Positions 6,931-15,638 are shown, counted from the stretch's first letter. The stretch is DNA of 28,844 nt from CAYHSR01 sp043821725 (GCA_043821725.1 JBDRCM010000008.1:1-28844); one strand, 5' to 3'. Numbers and translations: made by a program. The notes: generated by a model from the letters alone, not told the origin.

Positions 6931-9900
6931 TTAACGTAAAAGTTCAGCCCAAAAAACATTGGTATAATTTTTTGTAGACAAATTTGCAACTGATAGCGCT
7001 GGAAGCTCATTATTAAGCCGAAATCCTATATAATCATAATTAAGCGAAACAAAATCAACATTATCCATATTAAGCTCGCCTCCTGTAATGCTTAAAGCGC
7101 TTGTATATGACATTCCAGGCCAAAGCGGATCAGTCCACCGCTGATCCATGCCAAAAGTGGTATTGATGATATTTAATTTGGAATTAATCGCTTCTATTAT
7201 ATTGCCCGGAGCGCGAGCTCCCCAAAATGTACAATTTTTTACTTTAAAAGAGGAGTTATATAAAGAAATTGCTGAATTTTCATCAGAGGTATTATTTCCC
7301 CCGCCATTAACATAAACATGCTCAAAACTTGATGAAGAATTATGAAAGCGCCAAAATCCCCAATGCCTTGAAAGGCCTATTTTTATGGGTTCAAGGTCAG
7401 TTCCAGCAGCTTTTATTACGCCGTAAACATCAGCGCTGGCAAGACGATCCATGTCAATGTTAACGCCTGGCAATATGATCAGCTCTGATAAAGAACTCAC
7501 TGTAAATCTTTTAAACAAATAATCAAAATCAGGAGTCAGAATAGTGGTTGTAGTAAAATCAACTTCTCCAAAACTCAACTGCTTTTTGGTGTTTGTAAAT
7601 TCAATATTTTTAATGCCAGGCCATGTTTTGTTAAAATACATAGGCCCTTGCGCTGAATCATAATCAAAAAATGACAGCCCTTGCAGGTCAATACTGCCTT
7701 GTTCAACAAAAATCGCTGTTAATCCGTCAATAAAATCAGTATTGCTTATGGTAGTGGTTGAAAATTGCGAATAAACGTTTTGATTTCCTCCACTTTGAAA
7801 AATACTGTCCTCAATTATTAAAATCGCACTATCAACTCTTATATCTTGCGATGCGTCAGCCGGTCTATCATTTTGCAATTTGAATTCTCTGCCGGCATAG
7901 CGCATTTCAATATTTTTCGCACTCATATACGAACCCGATTTAAGCCATATCCCCTGCCAGTCGCGCGCTAGTGGACTTGAATTGTTCCATACACCAACAA
8001 TAGTATTTAAAACTTTATCATCAAAAGAACTATCACGTCCTGAAGTAAAAATTACAGGATCTGTTGAACTGCCTGTGATTTCTATTGTTCCATTATTGAT
8101 AATATATGAATTATTGTAATAACTTTTTATAACAACACCCGGCTCAATCAACAATTTCTTTCCAGCAGGAATTTCATAATATTGAAGAACATATGGATTA
8201 TTTTCCTTGCTCAAAATAACAACATCCTCTTCTTGTTTATAATTTAAAGCTAAAAATCCAAAATTTGATTGTCCAGGAGAACCAAGAATTCTGGCGCCAA
8301 GAGCTGTTCTGGCAATTGCTCTAAATCCGCCACTATCCTGCCAATTAAATGAATCACTCCCATTGATTTTGCTGTTTATTCGTTCCATTGAGCTATATTT
8401 TGATCCCCCTCCTGCAAACCAACCTTTGGCGCAGTCTATTTTATCAACCAAATGATTTTCAGAATCATAAAGCTTAATCACAGCTCCACTATTGCTGATG
8501 CCGTTTGATATTGTAAAAATCGCATTGGCATTAATTTCCTTAATCGTATTGTCATCGCTTCTTTCCAAAAGAGAGTACGAAAACGGTTCAATGGCTGTGT
8601 TAATAAAATTCAATGTGATCTCATTTCCATCAATATAAATTTTCCAATCGGTTAAATCAATTGTGCTTGATGTGTTGTTATACAGTTCCAGCCATTCATC
8701 TGAAGGAAAATCCGCATGAGTTCCGGCCCATGCGATTTCATTGATGACCACTGACAAATTAGGTAAGGGCTCTTGTTCTTGCACTTCAATTTCATGATCT
8801 TCTATTAAATTGTTATCTGAATATTCAGTAAATGTAGATATAGTTGCAGTTGTAGTTGTGATTGTGGTTGTGGTTGTGGTTGTGGTTGTGGTTGTAGTTA
8901 TAATTAAACCCGCAACAACATTCATAATATCGCTGTAAGCTGTTGAAGTTGCTTCCAATGTTGAAGTTACCGCTGTTATTGGTATTGTGCTTGTTGTTGA
9001 AGATGCATTTGCAATTGCGCCGATCAAATCATAACTTTGCTCATTGCCAACCTCATTGTTGCCTCCGCTTGAGCCGGATGATTGAAAAGATGCTTGATTA
9101 TTATTGTAAACAGACGCTTGCGTGCTGTTTTGAACGCTCTGCCCGTAAAAATAATGATCATTTATATCTACTTTACTTTTATTCAATAATATTGGCAGTG
9201 CTATATCACCCTCAATCACACTGCCATTTGGCGAGCTTCCCTCGCTTGATTCTGCTTTTTTTGCCTCTTTAATTTTGAATGCAACTGTATCAATTGGCTC
9301 AGTGATTTGCACTTGAACAACATCGCTATTGTCATTTGAAAAATTTTTGTCATCTTTTTGATTGGCAACACTGTTTTCATTGTTGTTCATAACAATTTCA
9401 TTAATATATCCCGTAACATATTCTGCGCCGTCATTAAGAGCGACTCGTGTAAGTTGATCTTCGTTCTGTCCTTTAATGGAATTTAACGCCAATAAATTCA
9501 ATTGATTTGACTGTTTTTTGTTTTGATTAAAATAATAATAAATATTTTTTGTAAATGTTACTGCCTTGCCAATATATTCATCCAATGTTGAAAACCAACT
9601 TTTTTTAGAAAAATAGCTTAACGCCTCTTGTTCGCCAACATTGTCAAAAAATATTTCAATGGCTCTTGCGCTATAAGAGATTGCGGAAGCAACTAAAATA
9701 TTCGCGTAGTCGCTTAAAACAGCGCTGTCAAGGGAATAAATTATCAGAGAGTTTGAAAAAATTGATTCTCTCATAGACGCAAGATAATATTTCTTTCTGG
9801 CCATGTTTTCAACCAAGTAATTGCCTTCCCTGCTTGAATACTGCAGGTCGGGAAATTCATATCTGCTGTTTGTCAACGTATCATCACTGAAAAAATTATG

Positions 9901-10524
9901 GTTTGAAAAATTTGACAGTTCATTAAAAATCTCATTCAAATCAGTTGAATAAATGTTGGACGCGCTGATTGACTTTGCGATTATATTAATATTTTGTTTA
10001 ACATACTGCTCCAACCCATCGCCTAAAAGATGTGCATCGTTTCTGGTGTGAGCAGGAACGGAAATATCAGCTATCAAATGCAAAACATGACCCAGCGCTT
10101 GAAGCGATTCTTTTTTGGATCCTTTGTTGTATAATGAAAGCGCGGACTGCCAAGTTTTGTCGCCTAATGCGTATTTTGATTGTAAATCCGCGCTTTGAGC
10201 CCATTGTTTGGCTGAAGCATACACGCCCTTAAACCCGATATCAAACACAGGATCGTAAAAATGGTTCATCCAGCGATTTGGAGTATCTTCAAGTATTGAA
10301 CCGCTTTCAATCCATGATATTTCCTCATTGCTCAACTTATTGGACGGATGTTTTTTATTGTATAATTTGGCCGCCTCTCTGATAATTGTTGGATGCGTGA
10401 ATTTGCTACTGTAAGTATAGACGCCGTTTGATAAAAAAATAATTAAAACAAGAGCTATTACAATAGCGAAAAAACAAATCAGCGCGATTTTAATAATATT
10501 TTTTTTGTTTTTTTTATCAATCAT
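6931..10524 (-). CDS. Giant exported protein: zinc phospholipase C-like domain, poly-Thr linker, lamin-tail domain, beta-helix
   Basis: About 1,197 residues. A single N-terminal membrane segment (about 10-31) anchors or exports it. Residues ~40-300 resemble the all-helical zinc-dependent phospholipase C/S1-P1 nuclease fold: ILEDTPNRWMNHFYDP (77-92) and H149-x3-D153-[ILV]-S-x-P157-x-H159-x2-N162, which fits the known prokaryotic zinc PLC signature. A low-complexity region ends in an almost pure Thr run (about 545-560). A lamin-tail (LTD) domain follows, starting at VVINEIAWAGTH (about 590) with DEWLELYNN. The remaining ~430 residues look like a right-handed beta-helix (LLIEPGVVIKSYYNNSYIINNG). 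Start: an in-frame GTG at 10560 lies inside a mobile repeat, so ATG 10524, just before the membrane segment, is chosen. Substrate (phospholipid, nucleic acid or another phosphoester) is unknown. Confidence 0.8.
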   Translation of the reverse strand: MIDKKNKKNIIKIALICFFAIVIALVLIIFLSNGVYTYSSKFTHPTIIREAAKLYNKKHPSNKLSNEEISWIESGSILEDTPNRWMNHFYDPVFDIGFKGVYASAKQWAQSADLQSKYALGDKTWQSALSLYNKGSKKESLQALGHVLHLIADISVPAHTRNDAHLLGDGLEQYVKQNINIIAKSISASNIYSTDLNEIFNELSNFSNHNFFSDDTLTNSRYEFPDLQYSSREGNYLVENMARKKYYLASMRESIFSNSLIIYSLDSAVLSDYANILVASAISYSARAIEIFFDNVGEQEALSYFSKKSWFSTLDEYIGKAVTFTKNIYYYFNQNKKQSNQLNLLALNSIKGQNEDQLTRVALNDGAEYVTGYINEIVMNNNENSVANQKDDKNFSNDNSDVVQVQITEPIDTVAFKIKEAKKAESSEGSSPNGSVIEGDIALPILLNKSKVDINDHYFYGQSVQNSTQASVYNNNQASFQSSGSSGGNNEVGNEQSYDLIGAIANASSTTSTIPITAVTSTLEATSTAYSDIMNVVAGLIITTTTTTTTTTTTITTTTATISTFTEYSDNNLIEDHEIEVQEQEPLPNLSVVINEIAWAGTHADFPSDEWLELYNNTSSTIDLTDWKIYIDGNEITLNFINTAIEPFSYSLLERSDDNTIKEINANAIFTISNGISNSGAVIKLYDSENHLVDKIDCAKGWFAGGGSKYSSMERINSKINGSDSFNWQDSGGFRAIARTALGARILGSPGQSNFGFLALNYKQEEDVVILSKENNPYVLQYYEIPAGKKLLIEPGVVIKSYYNNSYIINNGTIEITGSSTDPVIFTSGRDSSFDDKVLNTIVGVWNNSSPLARDWQGIWLKSGSYMSAKNIEMRYAGREFKLQNDRPADASQDIRVDSAILIIEDSIFQSGGNQNVYSQFSTTTISNTDFIDGLTAIFVEQGSIDLQGLSFFDYDSAQGPMYFNKTWPGIKNIEFTNTKKQLSFGEVDFTTTTILTPDFDYLFKRFTVSSLSELIILPGVNIDMDRLASADVYGVIKAAGTDLEPIKIGLSRHWGFWRFHNSSSSFEHVYVNGGGNNTSDENSAISLYNSSFKVKNCTFWGARAPGNIIEAINSKLNIINTTFGMDQRWTDPLWPGMSYTSALSITGGELNMDNVDFVSLNYDYIGFRLNNELPALSVANLSTKNYTNVFWAELLR
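8852..8899. repeat. Hexanucleotide microsatellite encoding poly-threonine
   Basis: Eight hexamer units of consensus GTGGTT on the plus strand (units: GTAGTT, GTGATT, five GTGGTT, GTAGTT). On the coding strand they give a Thr-Thr repeat within the large exported protein. Because the unit is six bases, slippage would change linker length by two residues without a frameshift. Confidence 0.9.
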
Positions 10525-10531
10525 ATTGTTC

Positions 10532-10584
10532 GGGTCTTTCGCCAAATACCATTTCGTCACGAAAGCGCATTTGGTGACAGACCC
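10532..10584. mobile_element. 53-bp internally deleted copy of the palindromic MITE-like element
   Basis: An imperfect hairpin begins GGGTCTTTCGCCAAATACC and ends ATTTGGTGACAGACCC. It consists of both ends of the 235-bp element at 15404-15638 (in the opposite orientation) joined at the shared string ATTTC, with the central ~180 bp missing. It is flanked by a 5-bp direct repeat TGTTC (10527-10531 and 10585-10589), consistent with a target-site duplication. It sits between two genes: the stop codon of the upstream gene overlaps the right TGTTC copy, and an in-frame GTG inside the element falsely extends the downstream frame. Confidence 0.85.
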
Positions 10585-10587
10585 TGT

Positions 10588-11052
10588 TCACAATGATTCT
10601 ATCAGCCAGATACCACGGCTATTTTTAATGAATTGAACTTTTTTGAACTCGCCAGGCAAACCATAAGCGCATCTGACGGGAAAACAATCATCATCCAATT
10701 TTGATATTGAATCAGGCAACTTATCCAGTAAATCTTCCAATTGCCTTTCTGCTACAGCGCTCTGAAAAATTTTCTTGTAGTCCACTTTATATTTTTCACT
10801 GAATTGCGATAATGCTTCTTCAATGTCTTCTTGAAACAAAGCCGTGCGTAATATTTGATATGTTTGTTCAGGTGTTTGGATTGTGGCTATATTTTCATTT
10901 ATCTGCTGATCGCGCAAAATTTGAAAAGCGAATTTCTTGAAATAACCTCTTGCTATAAAAAAATATGATCCAACCGTTAAAAAAAGGCAAGCGATAATGA
11001 TAAAAATTATTTTTTTAAAATTCAACAAAATGTTTTTTATACTTTTCAACAT
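10588..11052 (-). CDS. Small membrane-anchored protein, function unknown
   Basis: 154 residues from ATG 11052 (the frame is open to a TTG at 11097, but the ATG directly precedes the membrane segment). A short basic stretch is followed by one hydrophobic helix (about residues 14-33, IIFIIIACLFLTVGSYFFIA). A soluble domain of about 115 residues is then predicted to lie outside the membrane. It contains helical segments (TPEQTYQILRTALFQEDIEEALSQF) and ends in a beta-rich part with two cysteines (CFPVRC) and KNSRGIWLIESL. The topology recalls NTF2-like/DUF4878-type lipoprotein domains, but this is only a resemblance. It precedes the giant exported protein and may be co-transcribed with it. Confidence 0.7.
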   Translation of the reverse strand: MLKSIKNILLNFKKIIFIIIACLFLTVGSYFFIARGYFKKFAFQILRDQQINENIATIQTPEQTYQILRTALFQEDIEEALSQFSEKYKVDYKKIFQSAVAERQLEDLLDKLPDSISKLDDDCFPVRCAYGLPGEFKKVQFIKNSRGIWLIESL

Positions 11053-11209
11053 AAATTTTAAATTAAAAAAATCGCCGTTATAATACGACGATTGCAATAA
11101 ACAAAAAATAAAATTACCTTAAAATAAATCTAAAAAATAATAGTTATCCACAGGGCGGTTAATGAACTCTCGCCTGCCTGACAAACCTGCCAGCGTTGAT
11201 AAAACCAAT

Positions 11210-12505
11210 CTATCTGCGCGACCAAATCTCTTCCTGGCGCACAAGCAGATCTTTAGCTCGCAAAGGATCGGCCATTATTTCCTTTACCACTTTTTCCATG
11301 CGCATTGACTGAGAACCCTTTACCAAAACAATATCGCCTTGCTTAAGTTTATCTTGCAAAAAACGGCCTGCTGATACGCTATCATTGAATTTCACGATTT
11401 TATCTTCGTTAATGCCGGCTTCCCGCGCTGCAGTAGCTATGCTTTTAGCTGCTTCTCCAACGGTTATCAGATAGTCAACTCCAACTTCTGCAACTTTAAA
11501 CCCAACTTCCCTATGAGCATTCTCAGTTTCTTTACCAAGTTCAAGCATGTCGGCCAATACGGCAAAGCGGCGCGCATATTCGCTTATTTTTATATTGCCT
11601 AAGGTTTCAATAGCAGATTTGGAAGGATCAGGGCTGGAATTGTATGTATCATCAATAATTAAAGTGTTTTTTATTCCTTCAATCAATGACATATGACCGG
11701 GCAAAGGCGGTAAGCGCTTGAGCGCCTCAGCTCCTTCAACGAGATTGACTCCAAATACAATTCCGACTGACAATCCTGCCAAAGCCGCATAAATAAATGG
11801 CTTGGAAACAGCCCCTTGCAAAAAAACAGGCACTATGTTCCCTTTGTAAATCACCTTAAAATTAATTCCTCTCGGCCATTTTGTGTCTTCATTTAAAATC
11901 AAATTAAGATCTGTTGCCTGCAAATCAGCACCTTCTTTAAACCCATAAGTTAAAACCTCAGCCCTAGTAGTTTTAATGCTTTGCATGACCATCTCATTGT
12001 CAAAATTCATTACAGCGAATCCATCATGCTTTAGATGTGAAATTATTATTCTTTTTTCCTGAGCAATTTTTTTAATTGTTTTGAAAAACTCAGTGTGAAC
12101 ATGAGAAATAAATGTCAAAACTCCAACTTTGCACGGCGCAATATCAGTCAAATACTGAATGTCTCCAGGCTTATCAGCGCCCATCTCAAGAACAAGAATG
12201 TCCGGATAATCCTTCTGGCGAATACATAAGAGTTTTATGGCACGGCCAACAGTCCTAATCCAGCCGATTGCGGACTTTCCCGGACTGAGCTGTTCGCCTA
12301 TAATGGTCAACGGCAGTCCAATTTCATTATTATAACTTTTAACTGAATGCCTGACCGTAAAATTAGTGGACAAAACAGCTGAAATCGCTTCTTTAGAAGA
12401 TGTTTTTCCAACCGATCCGGTAACTCCGACAACATCCGGCTTGTATTTTTTTAGTATTTTCCCGGCCATGACGCGCAGAAAATACTGCAGTATTGATTTG
12501 AGCAT
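11210..12505 (-). CDS. murF: UDP-N-acetylmuramoyl-tripeptide--D-alanyl-D-alanine ligase
   Basis: This 431-residue Mur ligase joins D-Ala-D-Ala to the UDP-MurNAc-tripeptide, the last cytoplasmic peptidoglycan precursor step. The ATP P-loop is GVTGSVGKTSS (27-37). The central domain has LEMGADKPGDI (107-116) and the conserved ISHVHTEFF, and the C-terminal domain begins around DDTYNSSPDP (285-294), the MurF/MurE-type signature. The N-terminal substrate domain is short (the P-loop lies at residue 27 instead of near 100), so this is the compact MurF form. An MurE-like or cyanophycin-synthetase-like role is less likely given the DDTYNSSPD motif. It follows ftsI in the same direction, as in dcw clusters. 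Start ATG 12505. Confidence 0.88.
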   Translation of the reverse strand: MLKSILQYFLRVMAGKILKKYKPDVVGVTGSVGKTSSKEAISAVLSTNFTVRHSVKSYNNEIGLPLTIIGEQLSPGKSAIGWIRTVGRAIKLLCIRQKDYPDILVLEMGADKPGDIQYLTDIAPCKVGVLTFISHVHTEFFKTIKKIAQEKRIIISHLKHDGFAVMNFDNEMVMQSIKTTRAEVLTYGFKEGADLQATDLNLILNEDTKWPRGINFKVIYKGNIVPVFLQGAVSKPFIYAALAGLSVGIVFGVNLVEGAEALKRLPPLPGHMSLIEGIKNTLIIDDTYNSSPDPSKSAIETLGNIKISEYARRFAVLADMLELGKETENAHREVGFKVAEVGVDYLITVGEAAKSIATAAREAGINEDKIVKFNDSVSAGRFLQDKLKQGDIVLVKGSQSMRMEKVVKEIMADPLRAKDLLVRQEEIWSRR

Positions 12506-12557
12506 ATTATTTTCAATTATAGTATATCAATAGATTGAACCGGCATGGTTAAAAATT

Positions 12558-12605
12558 TATTAGAGGCCCGCGAATACCCTATTGCTTGTTGCGGGGTCTG
12601 GTTCA
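12558..12605. repeat. Gene-end hairpin repeat, copy 1
   Basis: TATTAGAGGCCCGC, then a GGGGTC-type hairpin region, then GGTTCA, whose last three bases form the ftsI stop codon. It matches 25311-25362 (TATTAGAAGCCCGC...GGGGTCGGGTTTA) at both flanks, but the loop portion is inverted (GCTTGTT on plus here, AACAAGC on plus there). It sits directly after a stop codon, as the other copy does, in the 97-bp ftsI-murF gap. Confidence 0.7.
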
Positions 12606-14339
12606 TTTGTCGCCTGCTATACCATAATATTTTAAGGTGAAGTCAGCGACTTTTTTAAAAGTGGGTGCTGCAGTTGATTCAGCCCATTGGCGGGCAGGCG
12701 CCTCGTATTTTACAACCATTACAAATCTGGGTTGTTTGGCTGGGAAAAAACCAACAAAAGTATGGTTGCTTTCCTCGCTATATCCGCCCTGTAAAGAAGC
12801 TATTTGAGCTGTTCCTGTCTTGCCTGCAATATAATAGTCGTCCATTTTAACGGCAACATAGCCATTCCCTTTTTCAACAACTGAAATCATCATTCCGGTT
12901 ATTAATTTTTGCGTTCTTTCTGAAATAACCGTCTCAACAACCTGCGGGCGAATTTTCTCGGTTTTCCCATTTTTATACCTTATTTCTTCAATAACATAGG
13001 GCTTCATCAGTTTACCATTATTCGCCAATGCTGTATAGGCCGTGGCAAGCTGTAAAGGAGTTACAGTAAATCCCTGCCCAAAAGAAGCATTTGCTCCATA
13101 GATTGGCGCATTCTTGCTTAATGATGATATATTTCCGGCGCTTTCACCGCTTATTTTTATGCCTGTTTTTTTTCCAAAGCCAAACCTTTCAATATAATTT
13201 TTAAACCTTGACTCACCGATTTTTTCCTGAACCCAAATTACTCCTGTGTTTATAGAATTCTCCAACACTTGCGTCATTGTAACGGTTCCGTATTTTTTTT
13301 CCATTGCATTATGAACTTTATACCCGCTGATTATTCTTACTCCGGGATCGGTGAAAAGAGTGTCTGGATTTACTAAATTGAGATCAAGGCCTATTGCCAT
13401 TGTAATAGGCTTAAAAACAGATCCCGGCTCATAGGCCTCCACTGTATTATTATTAAAAACAGAAGCATTTTTCTCTTGGCTATAATTGTTTGGGTCATAA
13501 TCAGGCAAACTGCACATAGCCAGTATCGCGCCTGTCTGCGAATCAAGTATTATCAAAGACGCGCTCTTTGCTTTGTATTCCACAAATCCATTGCGGAGCG
13601 TTTCGCAGGCCTGATACTGGATAGATCTGTCAATTGTAAGAAGTAAATCAGGCCCGTCTTCCGACTTCTGCAATGTTTTGCTTGCGGCTGAAATAATTGA
13701 ACCCTGGGCACCTTTTGTGCCGATTAAAAATCCACTGGTTCCAGCCAACTCCTTTTCCCAAGCCGATTCAATGCCATAACGGCCTGCCAAATTTCCATTT
13801 GTGTCAGATCCCACAAATCCTACCAAGCTGGATACCAAACAATTTTCAGGATAATACCTATGATCTTTACTGATATAATAAATACCTTTCAATCCAAGCT
13901 TGTTAATTTTTTCTACAACATCATCAAATACTTTCTTTTCAACCACTTCATAAGGATCGTTATTTTTTAATAAACGATCCAGTAGCAAGTCGGCCTGCTC
14001 TTTGTCATAATTTAAAATTCCCGCAAGAAGCGCAGTTGTTGATGCGGCTTCACTTGAATCAATTTCCAATGGAACTGCATAAACCAAATAATATGGCCTT
14101 TGAACGGCTACCGGATACTCATTATTAAAATCCGACCTGCTGTCCTGTATGTATATATTACCGCGCTTTGGAAAAAGCTGTTTGTATATTTCATGAGTAT
14201 TGGAAGCTAATGCGGTATAATAATCAAATGTAAGAATCTGAAGCACAAATAATCGATATACGATTGCCATGCAAATTATACATAAAAAAACCGCTATCCA
14301 AGATATTCTAACTTGTTGTTTGCTTTTTTTTTCACGCAT
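12603..14339 (-). CDS. ftsI: Division-type class B penicillin-binding protein (transpeptidase)
   Basis: 578 residues with one N-terminal membrane anchor (about 12-34), a dimerisation/pedestal region starting PKRGNIYIQD (57-66) and a transpeptidase domain with all three active-site motifs: S307-x-x-K310 (PGSVFKP), S362-I-N364 and K507-T-G-T510. It cross-links peptidoglycan stems in the periplasm-equivalent space. No PASTA domains are present. Length and order (gpsA-ftsI-murF) favour the FtsI/PBP3 type over PBP2 of elongation; the choice between the two is not certain. Start ATG 14339 is six bases past the gpsA stop. Confidence 0.9.
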   Translation of the reverse strand: MREKKSKQQVRISWIAVFLCIICMAIVYRLFVLQILTFDYYTALASNTHEIYKQLFPKRGNIYIQDSRSDFNNEYPVAVQRPYYLVYAVPLEIDSSEAASTTALLAGILNYDKEQADLLLDRLLKNNDPYEVVEKKVFDDVVEKINKLGLKGIYYISKDHRYYPENCLVSSLVGFVGSDTNGNLAGRYGIESAWEKELAGTSGFLIGTKGAQGSIISAASKTLQKSEDGPDLLLTIDRSIQYQACETLRNGFVEYKAKSASLIILDSQTGAILAMCSLPDYDPNNYSQEKNASVFNNNTVEAYEPGSVFKPITMAIGLDLNLVNPDTLFTDPGVRIISGYKVHNAMEKKYGTVTMTQVLENSINTGVIWVQEKIGESRFKNYIERFGFGKKTGIKISGESAGNISSLSKNAPIYGANASFGQGFTVTPLQLATAYTALANNGKLMKPYVIEEIRYKNGKTEKIRPQVVETVISERTQKLITGMMISVVEKGNGYVAVKMDDYYIAGKTGTAQIASLQGGYSEESNHTFVGFFPAKQPRFVMVVKYEAPARQWAESTAAPTFKKVADFTLKYYGIAGDK

Positions 14340-14345
14340 AGCATA

Positions 14346-15380
14346 TTAAGTCAGCAAGCCAGCTAAATATTCTTGGATGGCTTTCTTTGGATTTGATTTG
14401 CCTGAAGCTATATTGTGAACCATTTTGGCAAAAGGAAGATTAATATTGTACTTTTCAGCCAATTGCGTTAATGTTTTTGCCGCGCTGATTCCTTCAACCA
14501 CTTGATTTACTTTTTTCTTGGCAGATTCAACTTTAAAACCTTTTGCAAGATATTCTCCAAACATCCTGTTTCTGCTACGAACGCACAAGCCAGTTCCAAT
14601 TAAATCCCCTAATCCGGCCAAATCATACACTGTTTTGGCACTGCCTCCCATTTTTTTTACTAATTCGCTAATTTCTCTTAAAGCGATGGTGAGTAGAGCC
14701 GCTTTGGTATTCATAGGCATCTTTAGTCCGTCGCACACGCCCATTGCTATGGCATAAACATTTTTAAAAGATCCGGTTACTTCTATGCCAATAACATCAT
14801 TGGTTGGAAAAAGTTTAAGATTGTTATTTTCCATTACTTCCTTTATAATCTTTATTGAGGTTTGACTTTTTGAAGCCACATTCATTGCTGTAAATCCGCC
14901 AACAACCATATCTCTGGCTATTGCCGGACCTGAAATGGTTGCAACTAACTTTCGCATTGCAACAGGAAGATTGCTCTTAATTACATCAGGCACTATGCCT
15001 AATGATTTTTCGTCAATTCCTTTTGATACATCAACACAAACTGTATTTTTTAACAAATGTTTGGAGCTTGCCTTCATTACATCTGCAATACAAAAAGACG
15101 GCACTGCATAAAATACGATTTTTGCTTTGGCCACGGCCTTGCCAATATTTGGCTCGCATTTTATGTTTTTTGACAGTTTGACTCCTTTTAAGTACTTCTT
15201 ATTTTCACCGTATTTATTTATCTGCTCTAAAGGTTTCAGATCTTTATAATAATTCCACAGCACAACGCTATGGCCGTTCTTTGCTATTATCTGGGCTATT
15301 GAAGTTCCCATATTTCCGGCTCCAAGTACAGTCACTTGTCTTTTTAACGCAAATTTAGCGTCTAATTTTTTCTTCGCCAT
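14346..15380 (-). CDS. gpsA: NAD(P)-dependent glycerol-3-phosphate dehydrogenase
   Basis: This 344-residue enzyme reduces dihydroxyacetone phosphate to sn-glycerol 3-phosphate for phospholipids. It has a nucleotide-binding GAGNMG (20-25), VPSFCIADVM, SGPAIARDM, ETGSFKNVYAIAMGVCDG (containing the catalytic Lys) and LAGLGDLIGT, all standard GpsA blocks. The first ~14 residues are a short basic extension. It heads the gpsA-ftsI-murF run. A mobile palindromic element lies 24 bases upstream of the start ATG 15380, so the promoter must be within or beyond that element. In a lineage often lacking fatty-acid synthesis, it suggests that the glycerol phosphate backbone is made in-house. Confidence 0.95.
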   Translation of the reverse strand: MAKKKLDAKFALKRQVTVLGAGNMGTSIAQIIAKNGHSVVLWNYYKDLKPLEQINKYGENKKYLKGVKLSKNIKCEPNIGKAVAKAKIVFYAVPSFCIADVMKASSKHLLKNTVCVDVSKGIDEKSLGIVPDVIKSNLPVAMRKLVATISGPAIARDMVVGGFTAMNVASKSQTSIKIIKEVMENNNLKLFPTNDVIGIEVTGSFKNVYAIAMGVCDGLKMPMNTKAALLTIALREISELVKKMGGSAKTVYDLAGLGDLIGTGLCVRSRNRMFGEYLAKGFKVESAKKKVNQVVEGISAAKTLTQLAEKYNINLPFAKMVHNIASGKSNPKKAIQEYLAGLLT

Positions 15381-15403
15381 ATTATTTTAAAAAATTACTT
15401 AAT

Positions 15404-15638
15404 AGGTCTGTCGCCCAATACGCTTTCGTGACGAAATTAATATATTATGAGACAAAATCGTTGATAATTCCATAGTTATCTTCGCTCGCTCGGAAAAGAA
15501 AAATTATCATTTTTCTTTTCTCTCGCTTCGCTTGATAAAAATTTTTGAGGCCTATCTGACAGATAAGCCAAGAAATTTTGAAACGATTTTGGCCATAATT
15601 TATGAATTGCAGTAGAAATGGTATTTGGCGACAGACCC
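15404..15638. mobile_element. Palindromic MITE-like element, full copy (235 bp)
   Basis: The whole element is one long imperfect inverted repeat. The left end (AGGTCTGTCGCCCAATACG) pairs with the right end (GTATTTGGCGACAGACCC). The match continues inward through ATTATGAGACAAAATCGTT (15444-15462) against AACGATTTTGGCCATAAT (15582-15599), about 58 bp per arm. The centre holds further hairpins: GAAAAGAAAAAT-TATC-ATTTTTCTTTTC (12-bp perfect stem) and GGCCTATCTGACAGATAAGCC. It is flanked by TTAAT (15399-15403) and TTAAA (15639-15643), a possible imperfect target duplication. A near-identical copy in the opposite orientation starts at 28659 and a deleted copy lies at 10532-10584. It encodes no transposase and is presumably moved in trans. 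It fills most of the 383-bp gap between ndk and gpsA. Confidence 0.88.

Noticed and set aside
11144..11152. Perfect DnaA box TTATCCACA, with another at 25638-25646 on the other strand
   Set aside because: Two isolated single copies 14 kb apart, without a cluster, dnaA or dnaN nearby, or a strand switch of genes, do not support an origin.
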